A stretch of 64,000 nucleotides of DNA, from positions 1-64,000 of the forward strand of contig JBAOHQ010000001.1 of NCBI GenBank assembly GCA_037045185.1. The letters run 5' to 3'. Below, one piece after another: positions 36,207-45,066 of the stretch. Below the pieces are notes generated by a model, which had not been told where the DNA came from, did no database searches, and saw nothing but the letters and a program-made list of their open reading frames with translations. The stretch comes from JAKOUY01 sp037045185 (GTDB lineage: Bacteria > Actinomycetota > Acidimicrobiia > Acidimicrobiales > Ilumatobacteraceae). The position numbers and the translations under genes are program-made. Positions within the stretch are counted from its first letter, which is position 1. Each line of letters begins with the position of its first letter.

Positions 36207-37448
36207 CTATCGCATGAAGGCCGGGCTGGTGGCGCCGGCCGGCGGATCCTGGCGGGTCGCCACCTCGGCCACGGTGGGGCCGAACTGCTGGCCGAGCGGG
36301 TCGAGAGCGGCGAGATCGAAGCCGTAGACCTTGGCGATGTTCTCGCTGAGGATCATCCGCAGCTCGGCGGGAGTGAAGTCGTAGAAGGCGTAGCTCAGGG
36401 ACTCCTTGGAGTACGGCGAGGTCGCCTCGTGGTGCGGGTAGTCGCTGCCCCACATGATCCGGTCGATGCCCACCTCACGCATGGCCAGCGCCTCCTCCCG
36501 ACCGGGGAAGCTGGCGCCGATGTAGCAGTTGCGCCGGAAGTAGTCGCTGGGCTTCATCGTCAGCGGGGTGTCGGAGGCGGCGCCCAACTCACCGACGCGG
36601 CCCTTGGCCATCTGGGCGCCGATGTGGTCCATCCGCTCCAACACGTCGAGCACCCATCTGGTGCCCTGCTCGGTCATCACGTAGGTGATCTTCGGGAAGC
36701 GCTCGAACACGCCGGACATCACCAGGTGCCACAGCGAGCGGTTGGCGAAGAACCCGGCCTCCATCACGTACATCACCGTCGAGATCCGGTACTGGCCGAA
36801 GTTCGGCACCCCGGTGGCCCCGCTGTGGCTGGTGAGGACCAGCCCGGTCTCCTCCACCGCCCGCCAGATCGGGTCGTAGTTCGGCGAGTACAGCGGCTCG
36901 ATCCACGGCGTGTCGGGAGAGACGCCGGGCATCAGGATGCCCTTCATCCCGTGCTCCGCCGCCCAGTAGACGCCCTCGACGGCCTGGTCGATGTCGTTCA
37001 GGAAGATCTGCCCGAGGCCGGCGCGGCCCACGGGATCGACGGCGACGAAGTCGACCAGCCAGCGGTTGTGGGCCATCACCCCAGCCAGCCGCCGCTCGTA
37101 GTCCTCCGGCTTGGGCGCCGGGGCGATCGTGGACCCGGTGGGGAAGAACGGCGGGACGGTGTTCGGGAACACCACCTCCCCCACGGTGCCGTCCTCGTGC
37201 AGCTCGCGAATGCGCCGCTCGTTGTCCCAGTTGCGCGTGCGGCCGTCGTCCTGCAGGTCACGGAACGGGTTCTTGTACCGGTTGCGCCAGGCGTCGAACT
37301 CGTCGTGCCACTCCTTGGCGAGGTACTCGCGGTAGGTGGCGTGATTCGCTCCGGCGTGGCAGTCGGAGGAGATCATCGTGTAGCGGGCGGTGCTCGGATC
37401 GAGGGTGTCGGGTGTGTCGGTTGCGGTCACGTGGGCAAGTCTAGACAT
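36207..37448 (-). CDS. Amidohydrolase-2 family TIM-barrel hydrolase/decarboxylase
   Basis: A 413-residue amidohydrolase_2 protein. The N-terminal ISSDCHAG carries an Asp/His pair rather than the usual HxH, the middle has VLTSHSGATGVPNF and the C-terminal RIMWGSDYPHHEATSPYS supplies the conserved Asp. This subgroup (ACMSD-like decarboxylases and hydrolases) acts on aromatic or dicarboxylic substrates. I choose ATG 37448 because the residues upstream look non-coding. It is the first gene of a leftward four-gene operon with the DegT-type enzyme, MarR regulator and SDR. Confidence 0.85.
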   Translation of the reverse strand: MSRLAHVTATDTPDTLDPSTARYTMISSDCHAGANHATYREYLAKEWHDEFDAWRNRYKNPFRDLQDDGRTRNWDNERRIRELHEDGTVGEVVFPNTVPPFFPTGSTIAPAPKPEDYERRLAGVMAHNRWLVDFVAVDPVGRAGLGQIFLNDIDQAVEGVYWAAEHGMKGILMPGVSPDTPWIEPLYSPNYDPIWRAVEETGLVLTSHSGATGVPNFGQYRISTVMYVMEAGFFANRSLWHLVMSGVFERFPKITYVMTEQGTRWVLDVLERMDHIGAQMAKGRVGELGAASDTPLTMKPSDYFRRNCYIGASFPGREEALAMREVGIDRIMWGSDYPHHEATSPYSKESLSYAFYDFTPAELRMILSENIAKVYGFDLAALDPLGQQFGPTVAEVATRQDPPAGATSPAFMR

Positions 37449-37618
37449 CTTCTTGACTGAATCAAGTACTGAGCAAACAGTTCCGGACTGGACGGGCACC
37501 CAGGTCCCGTATCAGCGCCCGGTCGGCCGCGTCTGTGACACGTGGCGGACGCAACGGCGGGCGGCGGGACACCCGGGACACCCGGGACACCCCGGACACC
37601 CGGGACGAGGGTTGCGCC

Positions 37619-38500
37619 GTGTCGCCGATCGTGATCGCCCTGGGGTCCGCCGCCGTCTACGGGGTGGCCGACTACTTCGGCGGGCGCGCCGCCCGGCAGC
37701 TACCAGCCGTTCGTGTGGCGGCCGTCGGTGAGTCGATCAGCCTCGTCGTCGTCATCATCATCGTGCTGTTGGCGGGCACCCCCTCCCCCGACACAGGTAC
37801 CTGGGTGCGCGGCGCGATGGGAGGTATCGCCAACGCCGCCGGGCAGACGCTGCTGTACTGGTCCCTGGCGCGCGGGGCGATGTCGGTCGTGGCGCCGATC
37901 ACTGCCGCCGTCGGCGCCACGGTTCCCGTGCTCATCGGCCTGGCGTCAGGCGACCATCCGGCGCCGGCCGGGTACCTCGGCATCGCCGTCGGCTGCATCG
38001 CCGTCGCTCTGGTGAGTCGGGCGATCCACGAACACACCGGTCGCCAGACGCCCACACCCGTGCTGTGCACCGCAGCGCTGGCGGGCGTGGGCTTCGGGGT
38101 CATGTTCACGCTGTACCACGACCTGCCGCCCGGCGCCGGGCTGTGGCCCGTCGTCAGCGCCCGCCTCGCCGCTGTACCCCTGCTGTGGATGGTCACCGTT
38201 GCCGGCCGACGGGCCATCTCCGGCCGATGCCCGGCATCCTCGCCGCGGCGCGACCGGCGCCCGCTGATCCATGCCGCATCGGCCGGCCAACTGGACATGG
38301 CCGGCACCGTGCTCTACCTGGTGGCAACGCGCGACACGATGCTGTCGGTCGTCGCCGTCGTCGCGTCGCTCTATCCCGTCGCCACCGTCGGGCTGGCGTG
38401 TACCGTCGACCGGGAGCGGATCTCATCGGTGCAACGTGTCGGTGTCGGGCTGGCGGGTCTCGCCCTCGTGCTGGTCACGCTGGGCGGTCGGCCATCGTGA
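37619..38500 (+). CDS. EamA/DMT family transporter
   Basis: A 293-residue membrane protein with ten hydrophobic helices. PIVIALGSAAVYGVADYFGG begins the first EamA half and AASAGQLDMAGTVLYLVATR the second, with LARGAMSVVAPITAAVGATV and VVASLYPVATVGLACTVDRE marking the repeated P-x-A motif. GTG 37619 is chosen because the frame upstream translates a tandem nine-base repeat (GGGACACCC type, about 37566-37606) into an artificial RDT tail. It ends 26 bases inside the convergent PPOX gene. Confidence 0.8.
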   Translation: MSPIVIALGSAAVYGVADYFGGRAARQLPAVRVAAVGESISLVVVIIIVLLAGTPSPDTGTWVRGAMGGIANAAGQTLLYWSLARGAMSVVAPITAAVGATVPVLIGLASGDHPAPAGYLGIAVGCIAVALVSRAIHEHTGRQTPTPVLCTAALAGVGFGVMFTLYHDLPPGAGLWPVVSARLAAVPLLWMVTVAGRRAISGRCPASSPRRDRRPLIHAASAGQLDMAGTVLYLVATRDTMLSVVAVVASLYPVATVGLACTVDRERISSVQRVGVGLAGLALVLVTLGGRPS

Positions 38501-38906
38501 CGACGATGCCGATGTCGCCGTAGGGCTTGCGGCCCTTGCGCAGCCCGCCGATGACGTTCAAGAACTTGGTGAGCTTGGTCATGAAGCCGTACTTGGCACG
38601 AACCTTGCTCCTGATCTCCTCCAGTTCGGCGGCCGTGGCGACTGCGGCGCTGCCCGACTCCGGGACCGTTCCGGCCGTGACCCGGCCACGGACGTCGCAC
38701 GGCTGCACCGTCACCTGCGGGTTGCGGTTGATGCGCTTGGCCTTGCCCGACTGTGAACTCGTCCAGAACCCGAAACGATCGCCTCCGCCCACGCCCGCCC
38801 CCATCGGCACCGCCCAGACCGGCGTGGCCACCGCGTCCCCGCTCTGGCGATAGGTCGTGAGGGCGACGTACTTGTGGTCGCCGAGGTGTCCTGGCTGCCC
38901 GGTCAT
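38475..38906 (-). CDS. PPOX-class F420-dependent oxidoreductase-like protein
   Basis: A 143-residue split-barrel flavin/deazaflavin-binding protein of the pyridoxamine-phosphate-oxidase superfamily. It has ATPVWAVPMGAGVGGG, WTSSQSGKAKRINRNPQVTV and RGRVTAGTVPESGS, a pattern I associate with the Rv2061/TIGR03666 type of F420-related proteins. With the luciferase-like enzymes elsewhere in the window it hints at F420 use. Substrate unknown. Its 3' end overlaps the EamA gene tail to tail. Confidence 0.82.
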   Translation of the reverse strand: MTGQPGHLGDHKYVALTTYRQSGDAVATPVWAVPMGAGVGGGDRFGFWTSSQSGKAKRINRNPQVTVQPCDVRGRVTAGTVPESGSAAVATAAELEEIRSKVRAKYGFMTKLTKFLNVIGGLRKGRKPYGDIGIVVTMADRPA

Positions 38907-39003
38907 GACCCGAAACTATCGCTCGCCGGGCCATCGGCGGGCCTTCGGCCTGCTCACCCGAATCAGACGAGCGCCCTGGCAGCCGGTCAGCCACAATGGC
39001 GTG

Positions 39004-40191
39004 ATGCACGGAACGCACGACGCAGGAGGCGACACGCCCCGAACCTTCACGGTCACGAGCATCGGCGTGATCCGCAATGAGCGAACCGAACCGATCGACG
39101 ACAACTGGGACCTTGTCAACAGCACGATCGAGCTCGATCTCCGCGTGGTGGGGGCCGACGCCACCCGTGGCCTCGGCGAGTTCTCCCACGTCGAGGTGGT
39201 GTTCCTGGCCGATCGGGTCGATCCGGCGACCGTGGCGAACAGCCCTTCCACCCGCCACCCTCGCGGTCACCTCGGCTGGCCCGAGGTGGGTGTCCTCGCC
39301 CAACGGCACCGGGAGCGGATCAACCGGCTGGGCGTCACCGTGTGCGAGCTGATGGCCGTTCGTCCCGGAGGTGTGATCGAGGTCCGCGGCCTGGACGCCA
39401 TCGACGGCACTCCGGTGCTCGACCTCAAGCCCCACTACGCCGAGTACGCACCGCGCGGCGACGTCCTCCAGCCCGACTGGAGCCACGAACTGATGCGCCA
39501 TTACTGGGTGACGAGCGACGCGTCTCCCAGCACCTCCCGTAGCCCGTCGAGCGACACCCACGATGGGCCGGCCCCGGTCTCGGTCTCGGCCCCGGCCCCG
39601 GCCCCCATCGCCGCGGAGCCGGCGGTGCCATGCGACCACCCCAGGCTGGACCCCGACGCCTGGCTGGCCGAGGTGCTCGACTCCCCCGCCGACCGCGGCA
39701 CGCTCCAGCTCATTGTCCGCCGCCCCTCCACCGACGACCGCGAGACCCTCGACCAGGCGGAGCTGGCTCTCGACGTGGGTTTGGTGGGCGACAACTGGTT
39801 GGCCCGAGGCAGCCGCTCGCGTCCGGACGGAACCGCCGACCCCGACGCCCAACTGAACATCATGAACTGGCGATGCGCTTCCTTGGTGGCTGGCTCCCCC
39901 GATCGCGTCCCGCTGGCCGGTGACCAGCTGTTTGTCGACTTGGACCTGTCGGACGGCAACCTCCCACCCGGCACTCGCTTGGCGATCGGCACCGCGGTGA
40001 TCGAAGTGACCGCCAAGCCGCACACCGGATGCGCCAAGTTCACCCGTCGATTCGGTCTGGCCGCCCACCGCTGGGTGAACGGGCGCGCCGGCAAGCAACA
40101 CCGCCTGCGCGGCATCTGCGCCAAGGTCGTCGTCCCCGGCACGATCCATCGCGGTGACACGGTCACCAAGGTCCTGCCTGACGGCCAGTAG
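39004..40191 (+). CDS. TrmO (TsaA/UPF0066) domain fused to a MOSC domain
   Basis: A 395-residue fusion. Residues about 14-168 form a TsaA/TrmO beta-barrel with SIGVIRNERTEP, HVEVVFLADRVDP, HPRGHLGWPEVGVLAQRHRE and LDLKPHYAEY; TrmO uses SAM to methylate t6A37 of tRNA. After a Ser/Pro/Ala linker (about 170-200), residues 205-392 form a MOSC domain with ALDVGLVGDNWLARG, DAQLNIMNWRCASLVA and the conserved Cys333 in KPHTGCAKFTRRF. The frame is open throughout with uniform codon use, so it is a genuine fusion. Start is ATG 39004 (GTG 39001 is adjacent). No partner operon is evident. Confidence 0.87.
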   Translation: MHGTHDAGGDTPRTFTVTSIGVIRNERTEPIDDNWDLVNSTIELDLRVVGADATRGLGEFSHVEVVFLADRVDPATVANSPSTRHPRGHLGWPEVGVLAQRHRERINRLGVTVCELMAVRPGGVIEVRGLDAIDGTPVLDLKPHYAEYAPRGDVLQPDWSHELMRHYWVTSDASPSTSRSPSSDTHDGPAPVSVSAPAPAPIAAEPAVPCDHPRLDPDAWLAEVLDSPADRGTLQLIVRRPSTDDRETLDQAELALDVGLVGDNWLARGSRSRPDGTADPDAQLNIMNWRCASLVAGSPDRVPLAGDQLFVDLDLSDGNLPPGTRLAIGTAVIEVTAKPHTGCAKFTRRFGLAAHRWVNGRAGKQHRLRGICAKVVVPGTIHRGDTVTKVLPDGQ

Positions 40192-40265
40192 CACCTCCTC
40201 ACCACCAGCAACCCCTGGCCGACTCCGGCGACCGAACCCGGTCAGACTGCAACGAAGCGCCCCGG

Positions 40266-41596
40266 TCATGGTCCGCCTCGTTGTGTGGGGCCGGCTCGTG
40301 CATCACGTGAGCGCATGCCCCGTCCCGCGGTGGGCTTGGCGGGCGGGATCGGGCTCGCCGGGCTGGCGGATTGGCTGGTGCGCTCGATCCGGTTCGGCAG
40401 GCCGATCGCATCGTGACGGCCGGGCCGGCGCACGACGAGGCGGCGATCAGCATCGAGCGACGCCGTCCACCCGCGATCGTGTAGATCGGGGTGGTGCTGC
40501 GCGCAGACCGGCACGAGGTTGTCCAGATCGGTCGGTCCGTCGTGTGGTGCACGCCACCACACGACGTGGTGGGCCGTGCAGTCGTCGAAGCGGACCTGAC
40601 ATCCCGGAATGGCACATGTGGCGTACAGGGCGCGCAGTGCCCGACGCTGATCCTGGCTGGCCAGCCGACGCGACCGGCCGAGGCGCATCCGCCCCGGTGC
40701 CTCGATGATTCGTGGTCCGTCGACGACCACCCGGCGGACCACCGCCCGCCGGGCCAGTTCAGCGGTGTGCGCGGCGGGCAGGTCGATCGGCAGCCCGAAG
40801 TCCACCACCGGTGGTGATCCTGGAGGGACGCGCCGGTCTTCGACGATCACGTACTCGGGTCGGCCGAGACGCAGACCGTCACCGTTGAGCATGCCGATCA
40901 GGGCGTGGGCGCGCAGGAACGCTTGACGCTCGCGCGGTCCGACGGGGCGAACGGTGGCAGAACACCGGCCCGTCCCCGGAACAGCGCGTCCGTCGCCACG
41001 CGAAGCCGGTTGTCCAGACCGATCGCGGTCCTCGGGTCGACCGTGAGGTGCCAGTGGTGCATCCCGTCTTCCCGGTCGGTCCACGTCTTCAACCGCACGT
41101 TGCGCTGTTGCCGCTCGAACAGAGCCTGGCCGTCGTCGGCGCGCAGAGCGCGCTCGACCCGTCGAAGGTGACGGTCGAACTCGTCGGAGTCACACCGTCG
41201 AGCAACATCGACCAGCCCTGGGAGACCGTCAAGGAGGCGGGACTGCTGCTGTGGATCGAGCCGGCGTAGCGCGCCGCCGAGACGGTCAACGTGGGCGCCG
41301 ACCACCTCGCCCGAGCTCAGCGCCTCACCCAGACTGGGGGCGCGCTCGATCACCTCGACCCGCTCGATGGCCCCGGCGGCGTCACGACGCCCAGCACGCG
41401 ACCCCGCAGCAAGATCAACCAGCGGGTCGGTGGAGCAGGCCGCGAGAGCGCTGGCGCACACCAACCGCTGCGCCTCGACCGCCCCGCTGATGCTGGCCAG
41501 GGCATGCAACGCGGCGCTCAACGCGCCGAGATCGTCACACGAACCATCGATCCCGAAGCCGAGCTCCACCCACCCGTCGAACTGCGTTCGGTCCAT
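40266..41596 (-). CDS. DUF222/HNH endonuclease-type protein (frame break near 40928)
   Basis: The N-terminal frame from ATG 41596 is the DUF222 region typical of actinobacterial 13E12-type repeat proteins, including EVVGAHVDRLGGALRRLDPQ and GMHHWHLTVDPRTAIGLDNR. The second frame completes it and ends in an HNH nuclease domain: LYATCAIPGCQVRFDDCTAH followed by HVVWWRAPHDGPTDLDNLVP and CAQHHPDLHDRGW. The break falls in a CGCGCG run near 40928, where two extra bases (or one missing) explain it. These proteins occur in many near-identical copies in actinobacteria and may be linked to mobile elements; their function is not known. It lies just before ssrA. Confidence 0.8.
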
Positions 41597-41770
41597 GACA
41601 CCTCCCCGCGGGCGAGAACAAACCTGATCCAGGGCGCCGGTAGCGCCGATTCGCTCGGGGAAGCTGGATCGAACACTAGTACGATCCAGCTCGGTTGTCA
41701 ACCCCCCACCGAAAAATCTCCGAAGACCAGCCCGGCGCCACAGGTACACTGAGGATCTCGTTCCAACAAC

Positions 41771-42147
41771 GGGGCTGACAGGTTTCGACATCAGTCTTGC
41801 TGTTCGTTCGTGCGACCCGAGTTGCTCAGACTCGTGAAACGGGGCACCAACAAGAATTGCCAACGAGCAGTTCGCTCTCGCCGCCTAATCCTTAGGTAGT
41901 CAGAGAGTCATCGTGACCAGCAATGGCGCACGGGGCCGATCCACCGCAGCCCGGCAACAGAAGCGGGGGATGACGGCGTGAAAGACCGCTGACGGCGTGA
42001 AAGACCGCTGACCGCTCAGAAAGCTGAGCCGAGGGCCTCCGGGCCAGCCGACCCGCCGGCAGGACAGCGTCAGTCCTGAAGTCGGGGATGGTCGTATCGC
42101 GGTCGTTCAGGGCCTGATGGACGGGGGTTCGATTCCCCCCAGCTCCA
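41771..42147 (+). ncRNA. ssrA: tmRNA
   Basis: The 5' end GGGGCTGACAGGTTTCGACA and the 3' end with GGGGGTTCGATTCCCCCC and AGCTCCA are the classic tmRNA tRNA-like domain; GGGGCTG (41771-41777) pairs with CAGCTCC (42140-42146) as the acceptor stem, and the T-arm loop TTCGATT is intact. The CCA end is not encoded. The tag frame read to TAA at 41886 gives APTRIANEQFALAA, whose LAA end is the protease signal. A 19-base segment is duplicated head to tail at 41971-42008. At about 377 nt the length is typical. SmpB is encoded at 33021. Confidence 0.95.
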
Positions 42148-42155
42148 CGACTTGT

Positions 42156-42191
42156 GAGGCGCATATGCCCAGCTCAGGGCATACGCGCCTC
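42156..42191 (+). terminator. Strong hairpin just after ssrA
   Basis: GAGGCGCATATGCCC (42156-42170) and GGGCATACGCGCCTC (42177-42191) form a 15-base-pair stem with one mismatch and a six-base loop. It starts nine bases after the tmRNA 3' end, so it is most likely the transcription terminator. There is no strong U tract, only GGTGGTTTC downstream. Confidence 0.7.
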
Positions 42192-42859
42192 GGTGGTTTC
42201 CGGCGGCGACGGCGTGAAAAGGCCGTGCGACGCCGAGGACACGCCGGGGATACACCCGGGACACGCCGGTGGACGCCCCCACCGGACAGGCGTCCGATGC
42301 TGACTGTGCAGGGCCGCTGCCCAGTCCTCGACACGACCGTCTCGGGCCGAAGACCGGCCGCCACGACGACCTGCTGACTGCCGAGGAATCGGACAAAGGC
42401 GAGCGAAGTCCCCATTGAGCGCAGTCTCGCGACGCCGTAGGGCGCGCAGACTCAGCGAACTCAAGGGATGCACGATTCCCTGCGCCGACCTTGACAACCG
42501 GGTCATCCACCTGACCGACATCGTGGTCTCCTGCCCGGCGCCTCGCGGGGACGGATCCACGGGGACGAGTGGTACCGCCAGCCGCACAGCTCGACAGCAT
42601 CACGGCGACCAGAAGCAACGTGGACTTGAAGCTCGTCATCGGTCCTCCTCCCACATCCCCGGACATGTGATGCCACGCCCCACGGATTACGTGTCCGAAC
42701 CGAGCGACTCATTTCGAGCGACGCGCCACTCAGCGGAGACCTCTCGAAGCTCGTCGCTGACAATCCGAGTCTGCTGAGCGCCCTTCTGACGGCCGCACAG
42801 GCTGCGTCGAAGTAGGTCGACAACGCGCACTAAATAGTGATTTTCGCTATGATGGGCAC
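42192..42859. other. Stretch without an intact gene; lipoprotein leader on the minus strand
   Basis: No complete gene is convincing here. On the minus strand an ATG at 42639 has a perfect ribosome site (GGAGGAGG, five bases before) and begins MTSFKSTLLLVAVMLSSCAA, a textbook lipoprotein signal with an LSSC lipobox. After about 25 residues the frame loses any recognisable character and runs antisense into the tmRNA 3' end, stopping at 42070. It looks like the 5' remnant of a lipoprotein gene. The rest of the interval contains short GGACACGCC-like repeats near 42238-42262 and the promoter region of the abiEi gene. Confidence 0.5.
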
Positions 42860-43672
42860 GTGACCACCCGCACCCTGGCGTTGCGGCCGCGAGAGTTGCC
42901 CGACCGGCTTCTCTCTCGCGGGCGGCTTTGGGTCACCACCGCTGAGGTGGCGGAACTCCTCGAGGTGCCGCCGAACGAAGTGCCGCCGATCGTTGCCCGC
43001 TGGCGCGCCAAGGGGCTGGCCTTCGCTCCGACTCGGGGTGCCTACGTGCTGATTCCGCCCGAGTTCCGCTCGTGGGGTGCGGTGCCGGCGAGTCACTTCA
43101 TCGACCCGATGATGCGGTTCCTCGGGCACGACTACTACGTGGGCTACCTCTCGGCGGCCGAAGTGCACGGCCCAGCGCACCAACGCCCGCAGGTGTTTCA
43201 GGTCGTCACCAGCGGTCGGCTTCGAGATCGTTCCTTCGGCCGCGTCCAGATCGAGTTCACCACCTCGTCCGACATGGGCCACCGGCCGACGGTGGAGAGA
43301 AACACCCCGACCGGAACGATGCTCGTCAGCACTCCGGAAGTGACCGTGCTCGACCTCGTCGCGGCACCCGACCGCGGTGGTGGCATCTCGAACGTGGCGA
43401 CCGTGATCGGTGAACTTCTCGAGAGCGACACCGTCGACGTGTCAGCGCTCGCGCGGGTGAGCGCTGACTATCCGCTCGCCGTCCGTCAACGGACCGGCTG
43501 GATGTTGGAATTCGTCGCGCAGTTGCTCGACCGGGTGATCGATCTGTCCTCGCTCAGTGCATCCATCGCCGGAACTGAACGCACTCCGTTGCTCCCGTCG
43601 GCCGGGCGCTCGGGGCGCGCCGATCCTCGCTGGAACGTCATCGTCAACACCGACGTCGAGCTCGACCTGTGA
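42860..43672 (+). CDS. abiEi: AbiEi-type antitoxin of a type IV toxin-antitoxin pair
   Basis: A 270-residue protein with an N-terminal winged helix (TTAEVAELLEVPPNEVPPIV) and the AbiEi C-terminal region: GLAFAPTRGAYVLIPPEFRS, YYVGYLSAAEVHGPAHQRPQ and the TPEVTVLDLVAAPDRGGGIS motif. AbiEi proteins repress their own operon and counteract AbiEii. The toxin gene begins inside its stop codon (GTGA overlap), which fixes the pairing. ATG/GTG at 42860 lies 20-30 bases after an AT-richer stretch (TAAATAGTGATTTTCGCTAT) that could hold the promoter and the operator. Confidence 0.82.
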   Translation: MTTRTLALRPRELPDRLLSRGRLWVTTAEVAELLEVPPNEVPPIVARWRAKGLAFAPTRGAYVLIPPEFRSWGAVPASHFIDPMMRFLGHDYYVGYLSAAEVHGPAHQRPQVFQVVTSGRLRDRSFGRVQIEFTTSSDMGHRPTVERNTPTGTMLVSTPEVTVLDLVAAPDRGGGISNVATVIGELLESDTVDVSALARVSADYPLAVRQRTGWMLEFVAQLLDRVIDLSSLSASIAGTERTPLLPSAGRSGRADPRWNVIVNTDVELDL

Positions 43673-44449
43673 TCCCTGCCGCGTACGTCACCGACTGGGG
43701 GCGCCGGGCACCATGGCCGACTCGCGAGCAGATCGAGCAAGACCTCCTCTTGTCCCGATTGATCCTCGAGATCGCCAACGACGAACATCTCCGCGCCGAG
43801 CTCGTGTTCCGCGGCGGCACGTGCCTGCACAAGCTCTACCTTCCGACGGCGCTGCGGTACAGCGAAGACCTCGACTACGTACGAACCACCGCCGGCGGAA
43901 TCGGCCCGATCATCGACGCCGTCCGGCGAATCGGCGAATCACTCGGCATGCTGGTCGACACCCGGGTCACCACGCACCCCAAGATCCGGCTGCGAGCGCC
44001 GTTCGAGACCGGCGCCGGCACGATGCGCATCAAGATCGAGATCAACACCTTCGAACGATCACCGGCCCGACCCCTCCACCGCGTGCCGTTCTCGATCGAC
44101 AGCCCATGGTTCACCGGCACCGCCGAGGTGCTCACATTCGACGTCGCCGAACTCGTCGCCACCAAGATCCGCCGCGCTCTACCAGCGATCGAAAGGGCGG
44201 GACCTGTTCGACCTGTGGCTGGCGCTCGTCCAGCTCGGTGTCCCGCCCGGCGACATCGTCGACGCGTTCGCTCCGTACCGGCCGCACGGATACACATCGA
44301 CACTCGGCGAGCAGAACCTTCGACGCAAGGTCGGCAGCATCGCCTTCCGGTCCGACCTCGACCAGCTCGTCAACCGCTGGCCGGATGACTACGAGATCGC
44401 GACCGCTGCAGAATTCGTCATCGAACAGCTCATCGCCCGCATCGAGTGA
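43669..44449 (+). CDS. abiEii: AbiEii-type nucleotidyltransferase toxin (frame break near 44173)
   Basis: A DUF1814 nucleotidyltransferase-fold toxin of about 259 residues. It has the GGT motif (residues 49-51) and the S/T-x-D-x-D type motif at 65-69 in ELVFRGGTCLHKLYLP and LRYSEDLDYVRTT, then LVATKIR before the break. One extra C in CGCCGCGC near 44173 separates that from LYQRSKGRDLFDLWLALVQL, after which the frame ends at 44449. This enzyme class transfers nucleotides to tRNA or other RNA. Because the shift is of the same kind as those in housekeeping genes, I cannot say the toxin is really broken. Confidence 0.8.
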
Positions 44450-44804
44450 CGCTCACCATGCGTGGCGACGGCAGACCGACAGAAGCACCGACGTCAGGAC
44501 GCGAACGCTCCACGACGTCACCTCCCGCGCATCTACCAGGTGCTTCGCGAACTCGTCAGGCGCACATGTGAGGCGCACGACCTGGCCACCATCCGCTGAC
44601 CAGGAGTTTCGCGGGCGGGGTGGATGGGGCACGAATCCCCCGTCCATCCCGACGGCACATCGTCTTGGTCATCGGGCCAGACACTGCGGGCAACTTCTCG
44701 GGGTGATCGTCCCTTCTGCTTGCTGACGACCGGGCGATCGCCATTCACGCCATGAAGCTCCGACGTCGCCTCTACCCACTACTTCCCAACGAGGCGAGGC
44801 TCTG
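44450..44804. other. 355-base interval with no supported gene
   Basis: Short open frames exist on both strands but none has a recognisable domain or a good ribosome site. The sequence GCTCCACGAC at 44507-44516 repeats ten bases of the tmRNA 3' end (42142-42151), too short to call an attachment site. GAGGCGAGGCTCTG just before 44805 is the ribosome site of the next gene. Confidence 0.6.
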
Positions 44805-45066
44805 ATGACCAAGACGACGCACCACACCAAGACCGGCAAGAAGTTGACCGACCGCGACCTCGCCGCCATCGCCGCCGAGGTCACCGCCACCGAGTACGAC
44901 ATCGTGGCACTGAAGTCTCGGCGGCGGGGCCGCCCGCTCCTGGGCATCGCGCCAGCAGAGGTTGTCCCCCGTCCGCCTCGATCCGGAGCTGCGCGCCGCG
45001 ATCGAAACCCGCGCCGAAGCAGACGACACCCGGCTAGCACTCCGCGCCTACCTCGCTGAGGTCTGA
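44805..45066 (+). CDS. Ribbon-helix-helix antitoxin-like protein (frame break near 44970)
   Basis: An ~86-residue protein. The N-terminal part reads TKTGKKLTDRDLAAIAAEVT, ending in RRGRPLLGIAPAEVVP; after one extra C in a CCCCC run near 44970 it continues VRLDPELRAAIETRAEADDT and LALRAYLAEV, the ribbon strand plus helices of CopG/RHH antitoxins, and stops at 45066. In most relatives a toxin gene is adjacent. The 263 bases downstream hold only an unrecognised fragment (ELISDGYRLAIDNANCHHLV), so the toxin is lost, truncated or unrecognised. Confidence 0.7.

Noticed and set aside
34791..37460. An 889-residue plus-strand open frame
   Set aside because: Antisense shadow of the MarR, DegT-type and amidohydrolase genes; His/Asp/Gly/Val-rich with no domain.
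44507..44516. GCTCCACGAC as a right attachment site of an ssrA-integrated island
   Set aside because: Only ten bases match the tmRNA end and no integrase gene is visible; a match of this length can occur by chance.
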